13,389 bases of DNA from DAIOFH01 sp036745875 (GCA_036745875.1 DAIOFH010000109.1:1-13389), one strand, 5' to 3'. Shown: positions 1-5,809, counted from the stretch's first letter. The notes: generated by a model not told the origin, from the sequence alone. Numbers and translations: made by a program.

Positions 1-55
1 ACTGTAAATCTGTCGGCATACGCCTACGGTGGTTCGAACCCACCTCTCCCCACCA
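1..55 (+). tRNA. tRNA-Tyr (GTA anticodon), 3' part only
   Basis: The window opens inside the anticodon arm. Bases 2-8 (CTGTAAA) form an anticodon loop with GTA at 4-6, which reads Tyr codons. A long variable arm lies at about 14-27, as expected for a class II tRNA such as tRNA-Tyr. The T arm is 28-44, with stem GGTGG/CCACC and loop TTCGAAC. The 3' acceptor strand is 45-51, the discriminator A is 52 and an encoded CCA is 53-55. The 5' half lies upstream of the window. The gene appears intact on this side, so integration of the neighbouring element has kept the tRNA 3' end. Confidence 0.93.
28..55. other. presumptive attachment site (attL core) in tRNA-Tyr 3' end
   Basis: An integrase gene begins a few dozen bases beyond the tRNA and points towards it. 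This is the classic arrangement of a prophage integrated at a tRNA 3' end. The exact core cannot be delimited, because the second copy (attR) lies outside the window. The range given is the T arm plus acceptor 3' strand, where tyrosine recombinases commonly cross over. This is inferred from context, not from a visible direct repeat. Confidence 0.5.
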
Positions 56-63
56 GTTATTAT

Positions 64-92
64 AAGGCCTAACCTTAAAAGGGTTAGGCCTT
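64..92. terminator. bidirectional rho-independent terminator after tRNA-Tyr and int
   Basis: A perfect 11-bp stem AAGGCCTAACC (64-74) / GGTTAGGCCTT (82-92) has a 7-base loop. It is followed on the plus strand by a T-rich run (91-98), and an A-rich stretch sits in the loop. It would end tRNA transcription. The integrase stop codon (84-86 on the minus strand) lies inside the 3' arm. The minus-strand T tract is poor, so termination of int transcription is less certain. Confidence 0.8.
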
Positions 93-1328
93 TTTCTTTA
101 GTATTATCAATACGTTACGGTGACAGCACGGACATTCGACTTCGATTTTTCCATTTGGTTTGCTTAGGCTTTCTGGGGATAGCTCAAGTTCGATTTGGGG
201 TTTATCGATGTCATTTTTTGATAAATTTTTGATAAGCACATTCATCGCCTCGTTCCGCATCTTTTGTGTTTTGTCAATATAGACCTGCGAGGATGCCGGG
301 TTGGCGTGGCCGAGGGCAGCCATGATGGTCGGAACTTCGAGGTTTTGCTCCCCTAATATTGTTCCGGCCATGTGCCGCAACTGGTGAGAGGTTACCGACG
401 GCAGTAAAACCCCTTCGCCTTCCTTTTGAACCGTTTTGTTATTCTTGTCAATAATAGCCTTGATCCGCCCGCCGATTGATCGAGAATTCCACGGTTCGCC
501 CCGGATGTTGCAAAACAGATAGGGTTTGTCAGTAAACCCATGTGCAGAGCGCCACAGACGCGCCTGGGTGATTATCTCCGTGACAGGAGGAGTAATTGGG
601 TAGGTGACCCGTTTGCTGCCCTTGGTGGTCACGGTAAACTTGTCTCTGCCTATGTCCGCCTCGAGCAAGCCACACGCAGCACCAAGGCGCATACCGGTCA
701 TTCCGAGCAATTGCCACAGAAGGGAAATATGTTTCGGCAACGCATCGGCGATTTGATGGAACTCGTCGCGGGCGGCTGCTTCTCGCTTTTGTGTGCGGCT
801 GGCAGGTTTGGGAGCAAACTCAAAGGGAACTTTGGTTACAAAACCCCGTTTTCGATTCCATTTTGCAATGGCTATTAAATGCGCATAGTCAAGTTGCGCC
901 CCTCTCCCCTTGCCTGTTTTCGACCGATCGAGAATCCACTCGCTAAATTCTCCAAGGGTTGTATCCTCGATCGTTTTTGCGCTGCCGAATACTTTGATCC
1001 ACCGCTGGATCGTTGCCGCTACATTGGCCAAGTGGCGGATGGATTTCTTGTTGTTGACGTCGCCAAGCCATTTTTCGTGCGCTTTTTCCCATGTCATGGC
1101 CTTAGTCGACGGCTTGCGCAACAGCCCCCTTTGGTACTCCTCCGCTTCGGCGTCGCCTGGCAACCACGCGTGGCGGCGAATATGTTTGTATTTTCCATCA
1201 TCCTGTTTGAGCGCCACTATTATCGCATAATGGTAAAGAGATTTGCCGCCTTCAATCCGTTCCGCCTCCTTTTGCCGGGATCGCGGCTTGATCGGCTTCC
1301 CGTTTACGTCTAGTCTGTGGTAAGCCAT
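84..1328 (-). CDS. int: phage integrase, tyrosine recombinase family
   Basis: This 414-residue protein would catalyse site-specific integration and excision between the phage site and the tRNA-Tyr end. The catalytic set of the tyrosine recombinase fold is visible: R214 (in TGMRLG), K236 in the beta hairpin, H315 and R318 (in HQLRH), H341 (in LGHAN) and nucleophile Y350 (in SQVYIDK). An N-terminal arm-binding-like segment covers about 1-75 and a core-binding (SAM-like) helical domain about 76-170. After the nucleophile there is a 60-residue tail ending in a small cysteine cluster (CPCCH, 399-403), which is not a standard part of the catalytic domain. The ATG has GGAG about 8 bases upstream. 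It is the last gene of the minus-strand operon that starts with the repressor, 17 bases after the preceding stop. Confidence 0.95.
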   Translation of the reverse strand: MAYHRLDVNGKPIKPRSRQKEAERIEGGKSLYHYAIIVALKQDDGKYKHIRRHAWLPGDAEAEEYQRGLLRKPSTKAMTWEKAHEKWLGDVNNKKSIRHLANVAATIQRWIKVFGSAKTIEDTTLGEFSEWILDRSKTGKGRGAQLDYAHLIAIAKWNRKRGFVTKVPFEFAPKPASRTQKREAAARDEFHQIADALPKHISLLWQLLGMTGMRLGAACGLLEADIGRDKFTVTTKGSKRVTYPITPPVTEIITQARLWRSAHGFTDKPYLFCNIRGEPWNSRSIGGRIKAIIDKNNKTVQKEGEGVLLPSVTSHQLRHMAGTILGEQNLEVPTIMAALGHANPASSQVYIDKTQKMRNEAMNVLIKNLSKNDIDKPQIELELSPESLSKPNGKIEVECPCCHRNVLIILKKKA

Positions 1329-1345
1329 GGCAACGCTCCGTTGGA

Positions 1346-3064
1346 TTAATGAAAAGCACCTTCTTCGTGCTTTTCCTCTTCTTCAACTAAATGCTCGAGA
1401 ACTTTGTGCTTTTGTTCCTCGGGCATATTATCGATGGATCGTGACTCCCGATACTCCAGAGCTTCCGCCTTGAGCGTGAATGTTGCTTTAATATTCATGC
1501 TTTCGAGCATACCCCGAATGGCGGCAATGCCGACTTTAAAAAACTCCTTGCGATAATTGACCTTATTGAGGCGATTCTCATTAAATTGGCGATGTAGGGC
1601 ATTCTCGAGTTTCGGGGCGTCTTCACAATAAATTAAGGCATGAACGTCAAATGGAAACGGGACAGAGGCATCACCCAGTTCGCGTACACGATCCATAGGC
1701 TCCAGCCGTCGAGTCATACCGATTTTCAGCACATCCTCGCCGAAAGAGCCAATATTTGATATAATGTAAACGTGCCCTGACTTGGTCAATTCTGCCATTG
1801 ACTGCGCACGTCGCCCTTTGGCTTCGGCTTCCGCAAGTTTGGCCTCAAGCTCCGCCAACTTTGCTTCATGCTTTTCCTTTTCCTCCGCAGTGGCGGCGGC
1901 AATTTCAGCTCTTGCTTTTTCCATCGCGGCGCGAAGAGTCTCTTCTTGCTTGGCCGCATCCTTGATTGCCTTCTCCTGTTCGCGACGAGCCTTTTCTTCC
2001 TCGCGCATGCGCTCCTTGATCTCCCGCTGTTCGGCGCGATCACGTTTCCGAAGTTCAAATGCAATACACCCGCGCTTGAGTTCTTCGATCCTGGCGTCCG
2101 CATACTCCTGTGTGATGCGAGCGCTCCGAAATGCTTCCCCGTTTTTATTGACCATCAAACGCGCATCATGGATTTCCTGTGCCAAGGTGCCGAAGTTGTC
2201 GTGCCTTGCCCGGCTCAAGATAGAATCGACCTTGCCATTGAATGCGTCAACGACAAATGATATTGCTGTTTTTCGACGGACTTCCTCCACATAGTCACAA
2301 GTAGCCGCTTCGCCATCAGCGACCATATCTTTGCTCCGCGCCCGTGCCGCCTTTAAGTCTTTTCCGGCGTCTGCGAAAGAGTACTCGTCAGCCAGATCGT
2401 CAAGCAAATTACCGGAAGGAATAATATACTCGTCGCCATAGCCTTTGATTATGTTCTGGAACGCTTTGGCCGTTTTTTCGTATTCATCCGCTTTGCTCTT
2501 TGCTTCCAGTGCCTCGCCTGCAATCGCCTGGGCCTCCGCTTTGGCGCTGTTGATGATCTCTTGCTTCATATCCTCAGCGGATTGGAGAATTGTAGTTTTC
2601 TCGGTATTGCCCGCCTGAATGATCTTTTCCGCTTTCATTTTCGCGTCATTCAGTATGTATTGCCCGGATTGAATGGTTGCATCCTTGGATTCATTGGCAG
2701 ATTGAATGATCCTGTCCGCTTCGGCCTTTGCATCATTCAGTATAAGCTGTCCTGATTGGATAATACCGTCCGCTTCGGCCTTTGCGTTGTGCAATACGGT
2801 TTGAGACGCGAGAAGATTTGCCTCCGCCTCGACCCTGGTTGCTTCGAGAAGGGCAACCCTCTTTTTTAGACGTCGATATTTGATATAAATGGGAAGAAGC
2901 AGAATAAGAGGAAGAAGAACAATAAATATAAGGACAAGGAGCGCAAGCAGTCCGGCCACAGCCCCTGCTCCGTTTGCTGCATCTTTCGCCGCAACAGATA
3001 CTTCGGCCGCAGCCACAACACCGAAAAAGACAAATAAAGAAATGACAGAAAATAAATTCCGCAT
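1346..3064 (-). CDS. membrane-anchored DUF4041 / T5orf172 (Mug113, GIY-YIG-like) protein
   Basis: This 572-residue protein has four parts. Two hydrophobic segments lie at about 4-20 and 36-61, the second followed by KYRRLKKR, so the bulk is probably cytoplasmic. An alanine/glutamate-rich coiled coil (about 68-205) has repeating units of the kind DAKAEADRIIQS. A DUF4041-like region (about 210-375) follows, and then a charged coiled coil. The T5orf172/Mug113 domain covers about 428-512, with GHVYIIS and KIGMT in place of GIY and YIG, R453/R459, E487 (KLENALH) and EFF at 507-509. T5orf172 is a known phage domain often found with Bro-N proteins, and one lies just across the control region here. 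ATG at 3064 is chosen because it follows the repressor stop by 4 bases with GGAGG upstream. Starts at 3076 or 3112 are possible. Nuclease activity is not established for this family. The role is unknown; superinfection exclusion or defence is a guess. Confidence 0.85.
   Translation of the reverse strand: MRNLFSVISLFVFFGVVAAAEVSVAAKDAANGAGAVAGLLALLVLIFIVLLPLILLLPIYIKYRRLKKRVALLEATRVEAEANLLASQTVLHNAKAEADGIIQSGQLILNDAKAEADRIIQSANESKDATIQSGQYILNDAKMKAEKIIQAGNTEKTTILQSAEDMKQEIINSAKAEAQAIAGEALEAKSKADEYEKTAKAFQNIIKGYGDEYIIPSGNLLDDLADEYSFADAGKDLKAARARSKDMVADGEAATCDYVEEVRRKTAISFVVDAFNGKVDSILSRARHDNFGTLAQEIHDARLMVNKNGEAFRSARITQEYADARIEELKRGCIAFELRKRDRAEQREIKERMREEEKARREQEKAIKDAAKQEETLRAAMEKARAEIAAATAEEKEKHEAKLAELEAKLAEAEAKGRRAQSMAELTKSGHVYIISNIGSFGEDVLKIGMTRRLEPMDRVRELGDASVPFPFDVHALIYCEDAPKLENALHRQFNENRLNKVNYRKEFFKVGIAAIRGMLESMNIKATFTLKAEALEYRESRSIDNMPEEQKHKVLEHLVEEEEKHEEGAFH
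2714..2785 (-). repeat. 54-bp period duplication inside the coiled-coil region
   Basis: The 18-mer GTCCGCTTCGGCCTTTGC occurs exactly at 2714-2731 and again at 2768-2785, with related sequence between and around it. It encodes repeated AKAEAD segments 18 residues apart. Less conserved copies follow further along the coiled coil, with a spacing of 29 (18+11) residues. The coil therefore looks grown by in-frame duplication. Confidence 0.7.
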
Positions 3065-3068
3065 TAAT

Positions 3069-3956
3069 TCAGTCATCCTCCGGCGGCTTCCCCTTGCCCG
3101 CAAAATAAACACCTATAACCGGCCATAAGCGACAATTGCTTTTGGCGACAGTAAATGGCACTCCAACAGAATTGATTGACAAGAAAAACCAGACATCGCC
3201 ACCGTCAACGATCCGCTTGCAATAAACGCCTTCCCAGTGCTTATCTGTTCCAGCATAACTTTCATCGACAACCTCGACCTTTGCAACAACGATATCATAA
3301 TTGTGAGGATTATAAACCTCCGGGCCGATTATTGCAAGTTGTCCATCGAGCAATACCGGCGACATTGAGTCACCGATTATTTTAACCGCCGCAGTTGATT
3401 CCGGCAATGATATTTCGTCATAGTATGCCTCGGAGTCGGATGGGAAAAAACCCGCCCGCTGCCCCTGCGACTCATCCGCTGCCGCCTCGCCAACCACGGG
3501 GATGTTTTTTGCCTCGAGGACGAAGTTGATGGGGTCGGAGGAGGAGAAGGGCTTTTGCGTTTTCGCGGACGCCTGAGTATTTTTTGTTTTTATTTGGGAC
3601 TGTGCCTTCCGTTCTGCGTGATGTTGCTCAACAATTTCGGCAGCATAATAAGCCTGTGCTTCCCCGCTATATTCCGCCGCCATCTCGGCTCGCATGTCGG
3701 CTTCATATTCGGCCGCCATATCATCCTCATATTGTTTTATTATCTGATCTTTTGTTTTACCTAATAAAAACCAATCCAGGGTCACATCTTTCTCTTCGGC
3801 GACATGGGCAAGAACCTCTATTGGGATATGGCGCTTCCCCGACTTCCATTCGCTTATCACCGATTGCTGTACTCCGAACTTGGCAGCTATGTCTTTTTGC
3901 GGAATATCGCAAAAATGTAAAAAAAACCGTTCCGCTATCTCTTTGTTATTAATCAT
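3069..3956 (-). CDS. phage repressor, HTH plus S24 (LexA/CI-like) peptidase domain
   Basis: This is the presumptive lysogeny repressor, 295 residues from the chosen start. The N-terminal helix-turn-helix lies at about 18-42 (IPQKDIAAKFGVQQSVISEWKSG), followed by DVTLDWFLLG, typical of phage CI-type HTH domains. An unusually long acidic, alanine-rich helical linker runs from about 68 to 125. The S24 domain (about 150-288) has catalytic Ser197 in GDSMSP and Lys247 in YCKRI. A candidate self-cleavage bond is Ala168-Gly169, so release by RecA-stimulated autocleavage is expected. The start at 3956 (MINNKEI) is preferred over 4034, because the longer form would read through the operator region. Its ribosome binding site is weak (TTGGAA). 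It heads the operon that continues to the membrane protein and integrase. Confidence 0.92.
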   Translation of the reverse strand: MINNKEIAERFFLHFCDIPQKDIAAKFGVQQSVISEWKSGKRHIPIEVLAHVAEEKDVTLDWFLLGKTKDQIIKQYEDDMAAEYEADMRAEMAAEYSGEAQAYYAAEIVEQHHAERKAQSQIKTKNTQASAKTQKPFSSSDPINFVLEAKNIPVVGEAAADESQGQRAGFFPSDSEAYYDEISLPESTAAVKIIGDSMSPVLLDGQLAIIGPEVYNPHNYDIVVAKVEVVDESYAGTDKHWEGVYCKRIVDGGDVWFFLSINSVGVPFTVAKSNCRLWPVIGVYFAGKGKPPEDD

Positions 3957-3979
3957 GTTGTTGATTCCAAATAAAAATA

Positions 3980-3993
3980 TCACAAATTTGCGA
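3980..3993. promoter_or_regulatory. operator-like palindrome 1 (TCAC-N6-GCGA)
   Basis: TCAC-AAATTT-GCGA is a 14-bp dyad with one mismatch to the TCAC-N6-GTGA form seen 23 bp away. It lies 24 bp upstream of the repressor start, overlaps the position expected for the repressor's own promoter, and sits on the left flank of the rightward promoter. A repressor-binding site is inferred from position and repetition. Confidence 0.6.
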
Positions 3994-3994
3994 A

Positions 3995-4022
3995 TTGACA
4001 TTTCACGTTTTTGTGATATATG
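3995..4022 (+). promoter_or_regulatory. rightward early promoter (pR-like)
   Basis: A consensus -35 box TTGACA (3995-4000) is followed after 16 bp by TATATG (4017-4022) as a -10 box. Transcription would run into the leader and the Bro-N gene. The second operator-like dyad fills the spacer, so a bound repressor would block RNA polymerase. Confidence 0.65.
4003..4016. promoter_or_regulatory. operator-like palindrome 2 (TCAC-N6-GTGA)
   Basis: TCAC-GTTTTT-GTGA has perfect 4-bp arms that extend loosely on the right. It starts exactly 23 bp (about two helical turns) after the first dyad. It sits between the -35 and -10 boxes of the rightward promoter, where repression would be direct. Confidence 0.65.
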
Positions 4023-4074
4023 TCGTTTTATCAAAATCGATCAACTTCAATCGAACCAAAACTGAAAAAGCCCA

Positions 4075-4173
4075 CGGCGGGCACAAGGCACTCAACGACA
4101 AGTCTTTTTTCTCCCTTCAAGTGCCGGGGAGACCCGCCGCCACAGTCGCCGAACAACTGTGGCGGCAACTTTT
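4075..4173 (+). promoter_or_regulatory. attenuator-like leader with competing hairpins upstream of Bro-N gene
   Basis: A perfect 11-bp hairpin GCCGCCACAGT (4136-4146) / ACTGTGGCGGC (4156-4166) is followed by AACTTTTTCT and resembles a rho-independent terminator. Earlier in the leader, CGGCGGG (4075-4081) can pair with CCCGCCG (4133-4139), enclosing a second pairing GGCACT (4087-4092) / AGTGCC (4120-4125). That outer pairing uses bases 4136-4139 of the terminator stem, so the two folds exclude each other. The ribosome binding site AGGAG follows immediately. Attenuation or antitermination is an inference from these pairings. Confidence 0.55.
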
Positions 4174-4189
4174 TCTAGGAGAACTTGTT

Positions 4190-4822
4190 ATGGAAAATAA
4201 CCTTGCTGTTTTCGATCACGAACAATTTGGAAAAATCCGCGTAATTAACCAAAACGGCGAACCGTGGTTTGTCGCCAAAGATATTTGTGCTGTTTTCGGG
4301 GATACCGATTACCGTCGTTCTATCTCTCGCCTTGATAATGACGAAAAGGGTGTGTCACCTTTGCCCACCCCTGGCGGCGTACAGCAAATGAGTATTGTAA
4401 ACGAGTCCGGACTTTACTCATTACTCTTCAATATGCAGCCGCAGAGAAAAAGTAATCAGCCCGTTGCTAAATACCAAAAACGCATTGCGTCACTTAAGGC
4501 GTTTAAACGGTGGGTTACCCATGAAGTTCTTCCCTCCATCCGCAAAACTGGCGCGTACATGACCGATGCCACTATTGATAAAATCGCCGACGATCCAAAC
4601 GTTATTTATCAACTAGCGGAGGCGATCATCAACGAGCGTAATAAGCGAATCGACGTCGAAAAGAAACTGCACTACCTGACGCCAGCAGTCCCGTATGGTA
4701 CTCCTAGTAAGTTAACGGGCAATCCGCGTGATCACCTGATAAAACCTTATTGGCGATCAGTCAAAACAACCGTCATCACTGAAACGACCGAATGGCAACG
4801 CCAACTTTTTGATCTCCAATAA
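4190..4822 (+). CDS. Bro-N family antirepressor-like protein
   Basis: This 210-residue protein has a Bro-N domain over about 5-118. Recognisable segments are LAVFDHEQFGKIRVI, GEPWFVAKDICAVFGD, the VNESGLYSLLF segment and FKRWVTHEVLPSIRKTGAY. Bro-N proteins in phages bind DNA and often act as antirepressors in the immunity switch, which suits its place as first gene after the rightward promoter. The last 90 residues do not show a KilAC domain. They contain a short helical stretch (about 137-160) and an unrecognised tail beginning LTPAVPYGTPSK. The start at 4190 has AGGAG 8 bases upstream. The frame is open further upstream to 3995, but that part overlaps the promoter and leader. Confidence 0.88.
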   Translation: MENNLAVFDHEQFGKIRVINQNGEPWFVAKDICAVFGDTDYRRSISRLDNDEKGVSPLPTPGGVQQMSIVNESGLYSLLFNMQPQRKSNQPVAKYQKRIASLKAFKRWVTHEVLPSIRKTGAYMTDATIDKIADDPNVIYQLAEAIINERNKRIDVEKKLHYLTPAVPYGTPSKLTGNPRDHLIKPYWRSVKTTVITETTEWQRQLFDLQ

Positions 4823-4827
4823 AAATA

Positions 4828-4892
4828 CTTCCCAAGCCAGACATCTCACGGCGTGATCTGCGGTCACATTGGTCATCTCGGAATGCGTGGAC
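4828..4892 (+). repeat. repeat element copy 1 (possible structured RNA)
   Basis: This copy begins CTTCCC, contains the 18-base core CGGCGTGATCTGCGGTCA (4849-4866), then CGGA and TGC-TGGAC, and matches a second copy at 5715-5769. The flanking CCAGACA (4837-4843) and TGCGTGG (4884-4890) can pair only partly. It starts 5 bases after the Bro-N stop. This is the only content I see between the two convergent genes here. Confidence 0.75.
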
Positions 4893-4909
4893 GGTGTTAG
4901 GCGGCGAAT

Positions 4910-5134
4910 TTATAACCTGTATTTCGGCTCTCTGCCTTCAAGGAGCCAGTCCCATGTAACACCTTTGTCTTGAACGACTTTCTCTAATGTTTCCCATGAT
5001 GGCCGCCTTGAGGGATCTTTTGTCCATCTGCTTATGAGCGTTTGCTTGACGCCGATCCTGTCGCTTAACGCAGTTTGCGTTGAAACGTCATAAAGCAAAA
5101 AAAGTCGGTCTACTATCTCTGTCCAATTCAACAT
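4910..5134 (-). CDS. small HTH regulator, CI-repressor-type DNA-binding domain
   Basis: The protein has 74 residues and consists almost entirely of one helix-turn-helix: TQTALSDRIGVKQTLISRWT (about 19-38), then RRPSWETLEKVV and GVTWDWLLEGREP. It resembles phage CI-type N-terminal domains and the HTH of the larger repressor in this window (DVTLDWFLLG), but has no peptidase domain. It would bind as a dimer to the two palindromes just upstream and control the divergent gene at 5249. There is no clear ribosome binding site before the ATG. A TTATAA lies only a few bases upstream, so a leaderless mRNA is possible. It may be a Cro-like or secondary immunity regulator. Confidence 0.85.
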   Translation of the reverse strand: MLNWTEIVDRLFLLYDVSTQTALSDRIGVKQTLISRWTKDPSRRPSWETLEKVVQDKGVTWDWLLEGREPKYRL

Positions 5135-5145
5135 GTTATAAATGT

Positions 5146-5162
5146 TAGAACTTTTAGTTCTA
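5146..5162. promoter_or_regulatory. operator-like perfect palindrome A
   Basis: TAGAACT-TTT-AGTTCTA is a perfect 17-bp dyad located 11 bp upstream of the small HTH gene start. A related dyad lies 33 bp away (about three helical turns). It is the probable binding site of the 74-residue regulator. Confidence 0.7.
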
Positions 5163-5170
5163 TTTTCTCC

Positions 5171-5199
5171 TTGATTATTAGAACTCTTGGTGCTATTCT
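5171..5199 (+). promoter_or_regulatory. promoter for the gene at 5249
   Basis: TTGATT (5171-5176) and TATTCT (5194-5199) are separated by 17 bp, each matching four of six consensus positions. The imperfect dyad B lies in the spacer, so repression by the divergent HTH protein is plausible. Confidence 0.5.
5179..5195. promoter_or_regulatory. operator-like imperfect palindrome B
   Basis: TAGAACT-CTT-GGTGCTA shares the left half-site and spacing of dyad A, with a degenerate right half. It overlaps the proposed plus-strand promoter. A weaker second operator for the same regulator is inferred. Confidence 0.55.
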
Positions 5200-5248
5200 T
5201 CTTTCATCGACATAAAACAACCCCGTCCACACTAAAAAGGAGACGATC

Positions 5249-5707
5249 ATGACCATCGATCACGAAAACTTCACTATCGTCAGTCTTCCCGCTTACAATG
5301 CAACGGCCAAGGCATACTTTCTTATCGCCAAGGCATACAAGCAGGCCGCGCTGGCGCTGCAACCGGAGCAGGAAGGCTTCGACGCGGCGTTCCTCGACGC
5401 GGCAAGCGCCGCCGAAAAGTACGCCGACCATTGCGCAAGCGTCGTGGCGGCTGCGACGACCGAAGGGTCCGAATGGGCGGCCGCGTATGATTTCAAGTAC
5501 GGTCCCGACGCCCATGACTTTGCCGAATGCCAGATTCGCGAGGCGTCGGATTTGTTCGGCGATGACGACTATGCCGAGGCGGACCGCCAGATAGCCGAAA
5601 CTGACGCATTTATGGTCGAATACCAAAATCGCAACACACCTTTCGCCGGTCGCGAACGGAAATCGTCTCCTTTGGACGGGGGAACTCTGCTCCGGCCGGC
5701 ACTTTAA
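5249..5707 (+). CDS. hypothetical acidic alanine-rich protein
   Basis: This 152-residue protein is not recognised. The ATG has a strong AAGGAG 6 bases upstream. The N-terminal two thirds are rich in Ala, Asp and Glu, with predicted helices at about 18-40 and 44-72 (FDAAFLDAASAAEKYADHCASVVAAA). The C-terminal 25 residues are basic and probably disordered (GRERKSSPLDGG). There is no signal peptide, membrane segment or cysteine motif. It is divergent from the small HTH gene and shares its operator region. The repeat elements at 4828 and 5715 lie on either side of this gene pair. A regulated cassette gene is the most I can infer. Confidence 0.75.
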   Translation: MTIDHENFTIVSLPAYNATAKAYFLIAKAYKQAALALQPEQEGFDAAFLDAASAAEKYADHCASVVAAATTEGSEWAAAYDFKYGPDAHDFAECQIREASDLFGDDDYAEADRQIAETDAFMVEYQNRNTPFAGRERKSSPLDGGTLLRPAL

Positions 5708-5714
5708 TTCTTTT

Positions 5715-5769
5715 CTTCCCGTCCAGGCAAAACCCGGCGTGATCTGCGGTCATTTCGGATTGCCTGGAC
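5715..5769 (+). repeat. repeat element copy 2 (hairpin with conserved loop)
   Basis: A perfect 10-bp stem GTCCAGGCAA (5721-5730) / TTGCCTGGAC (5760-5769) encloses the 18-base core CGGCGTGATCTGCGGTCA (5735-5752), identical to the core in copy 1. CTTCCC (5715-5720) precedes it, as in copy 1. It lies 7 bases after the stop of the 5249 gene. There is no T tract, so it is not a standard terminator. Confidence 0.78.
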
Positions 5770-5809
5770 AAATTAACCACCCTGCCACGGGTTTAGCGCG
5801 GAGAACAAC

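Noticed and set aside
3957..4034. 26-residue longer form of the repressor
   Set aside because: It would place the coding start upstream of the operators and promoter and has no ribosome binding site. The HTH domain begins after the shorter start.
4020..4178. Leader ORF of about 52 codons starting at the -10 box
   Set aside because: The ATG overlaps the promoter -10 element and has no ribosome binding site. The peptide is low complexity and its frame simply reads through the hairpins.
3995..4189. 65-codon N-terminal extension of the Bro-N gene
   Set aside because: It would start within the promoter -35 box and run through the leader hairpins. The ATG at 4190 has AGGAG at the right distance and begins at the Bro-N domain.
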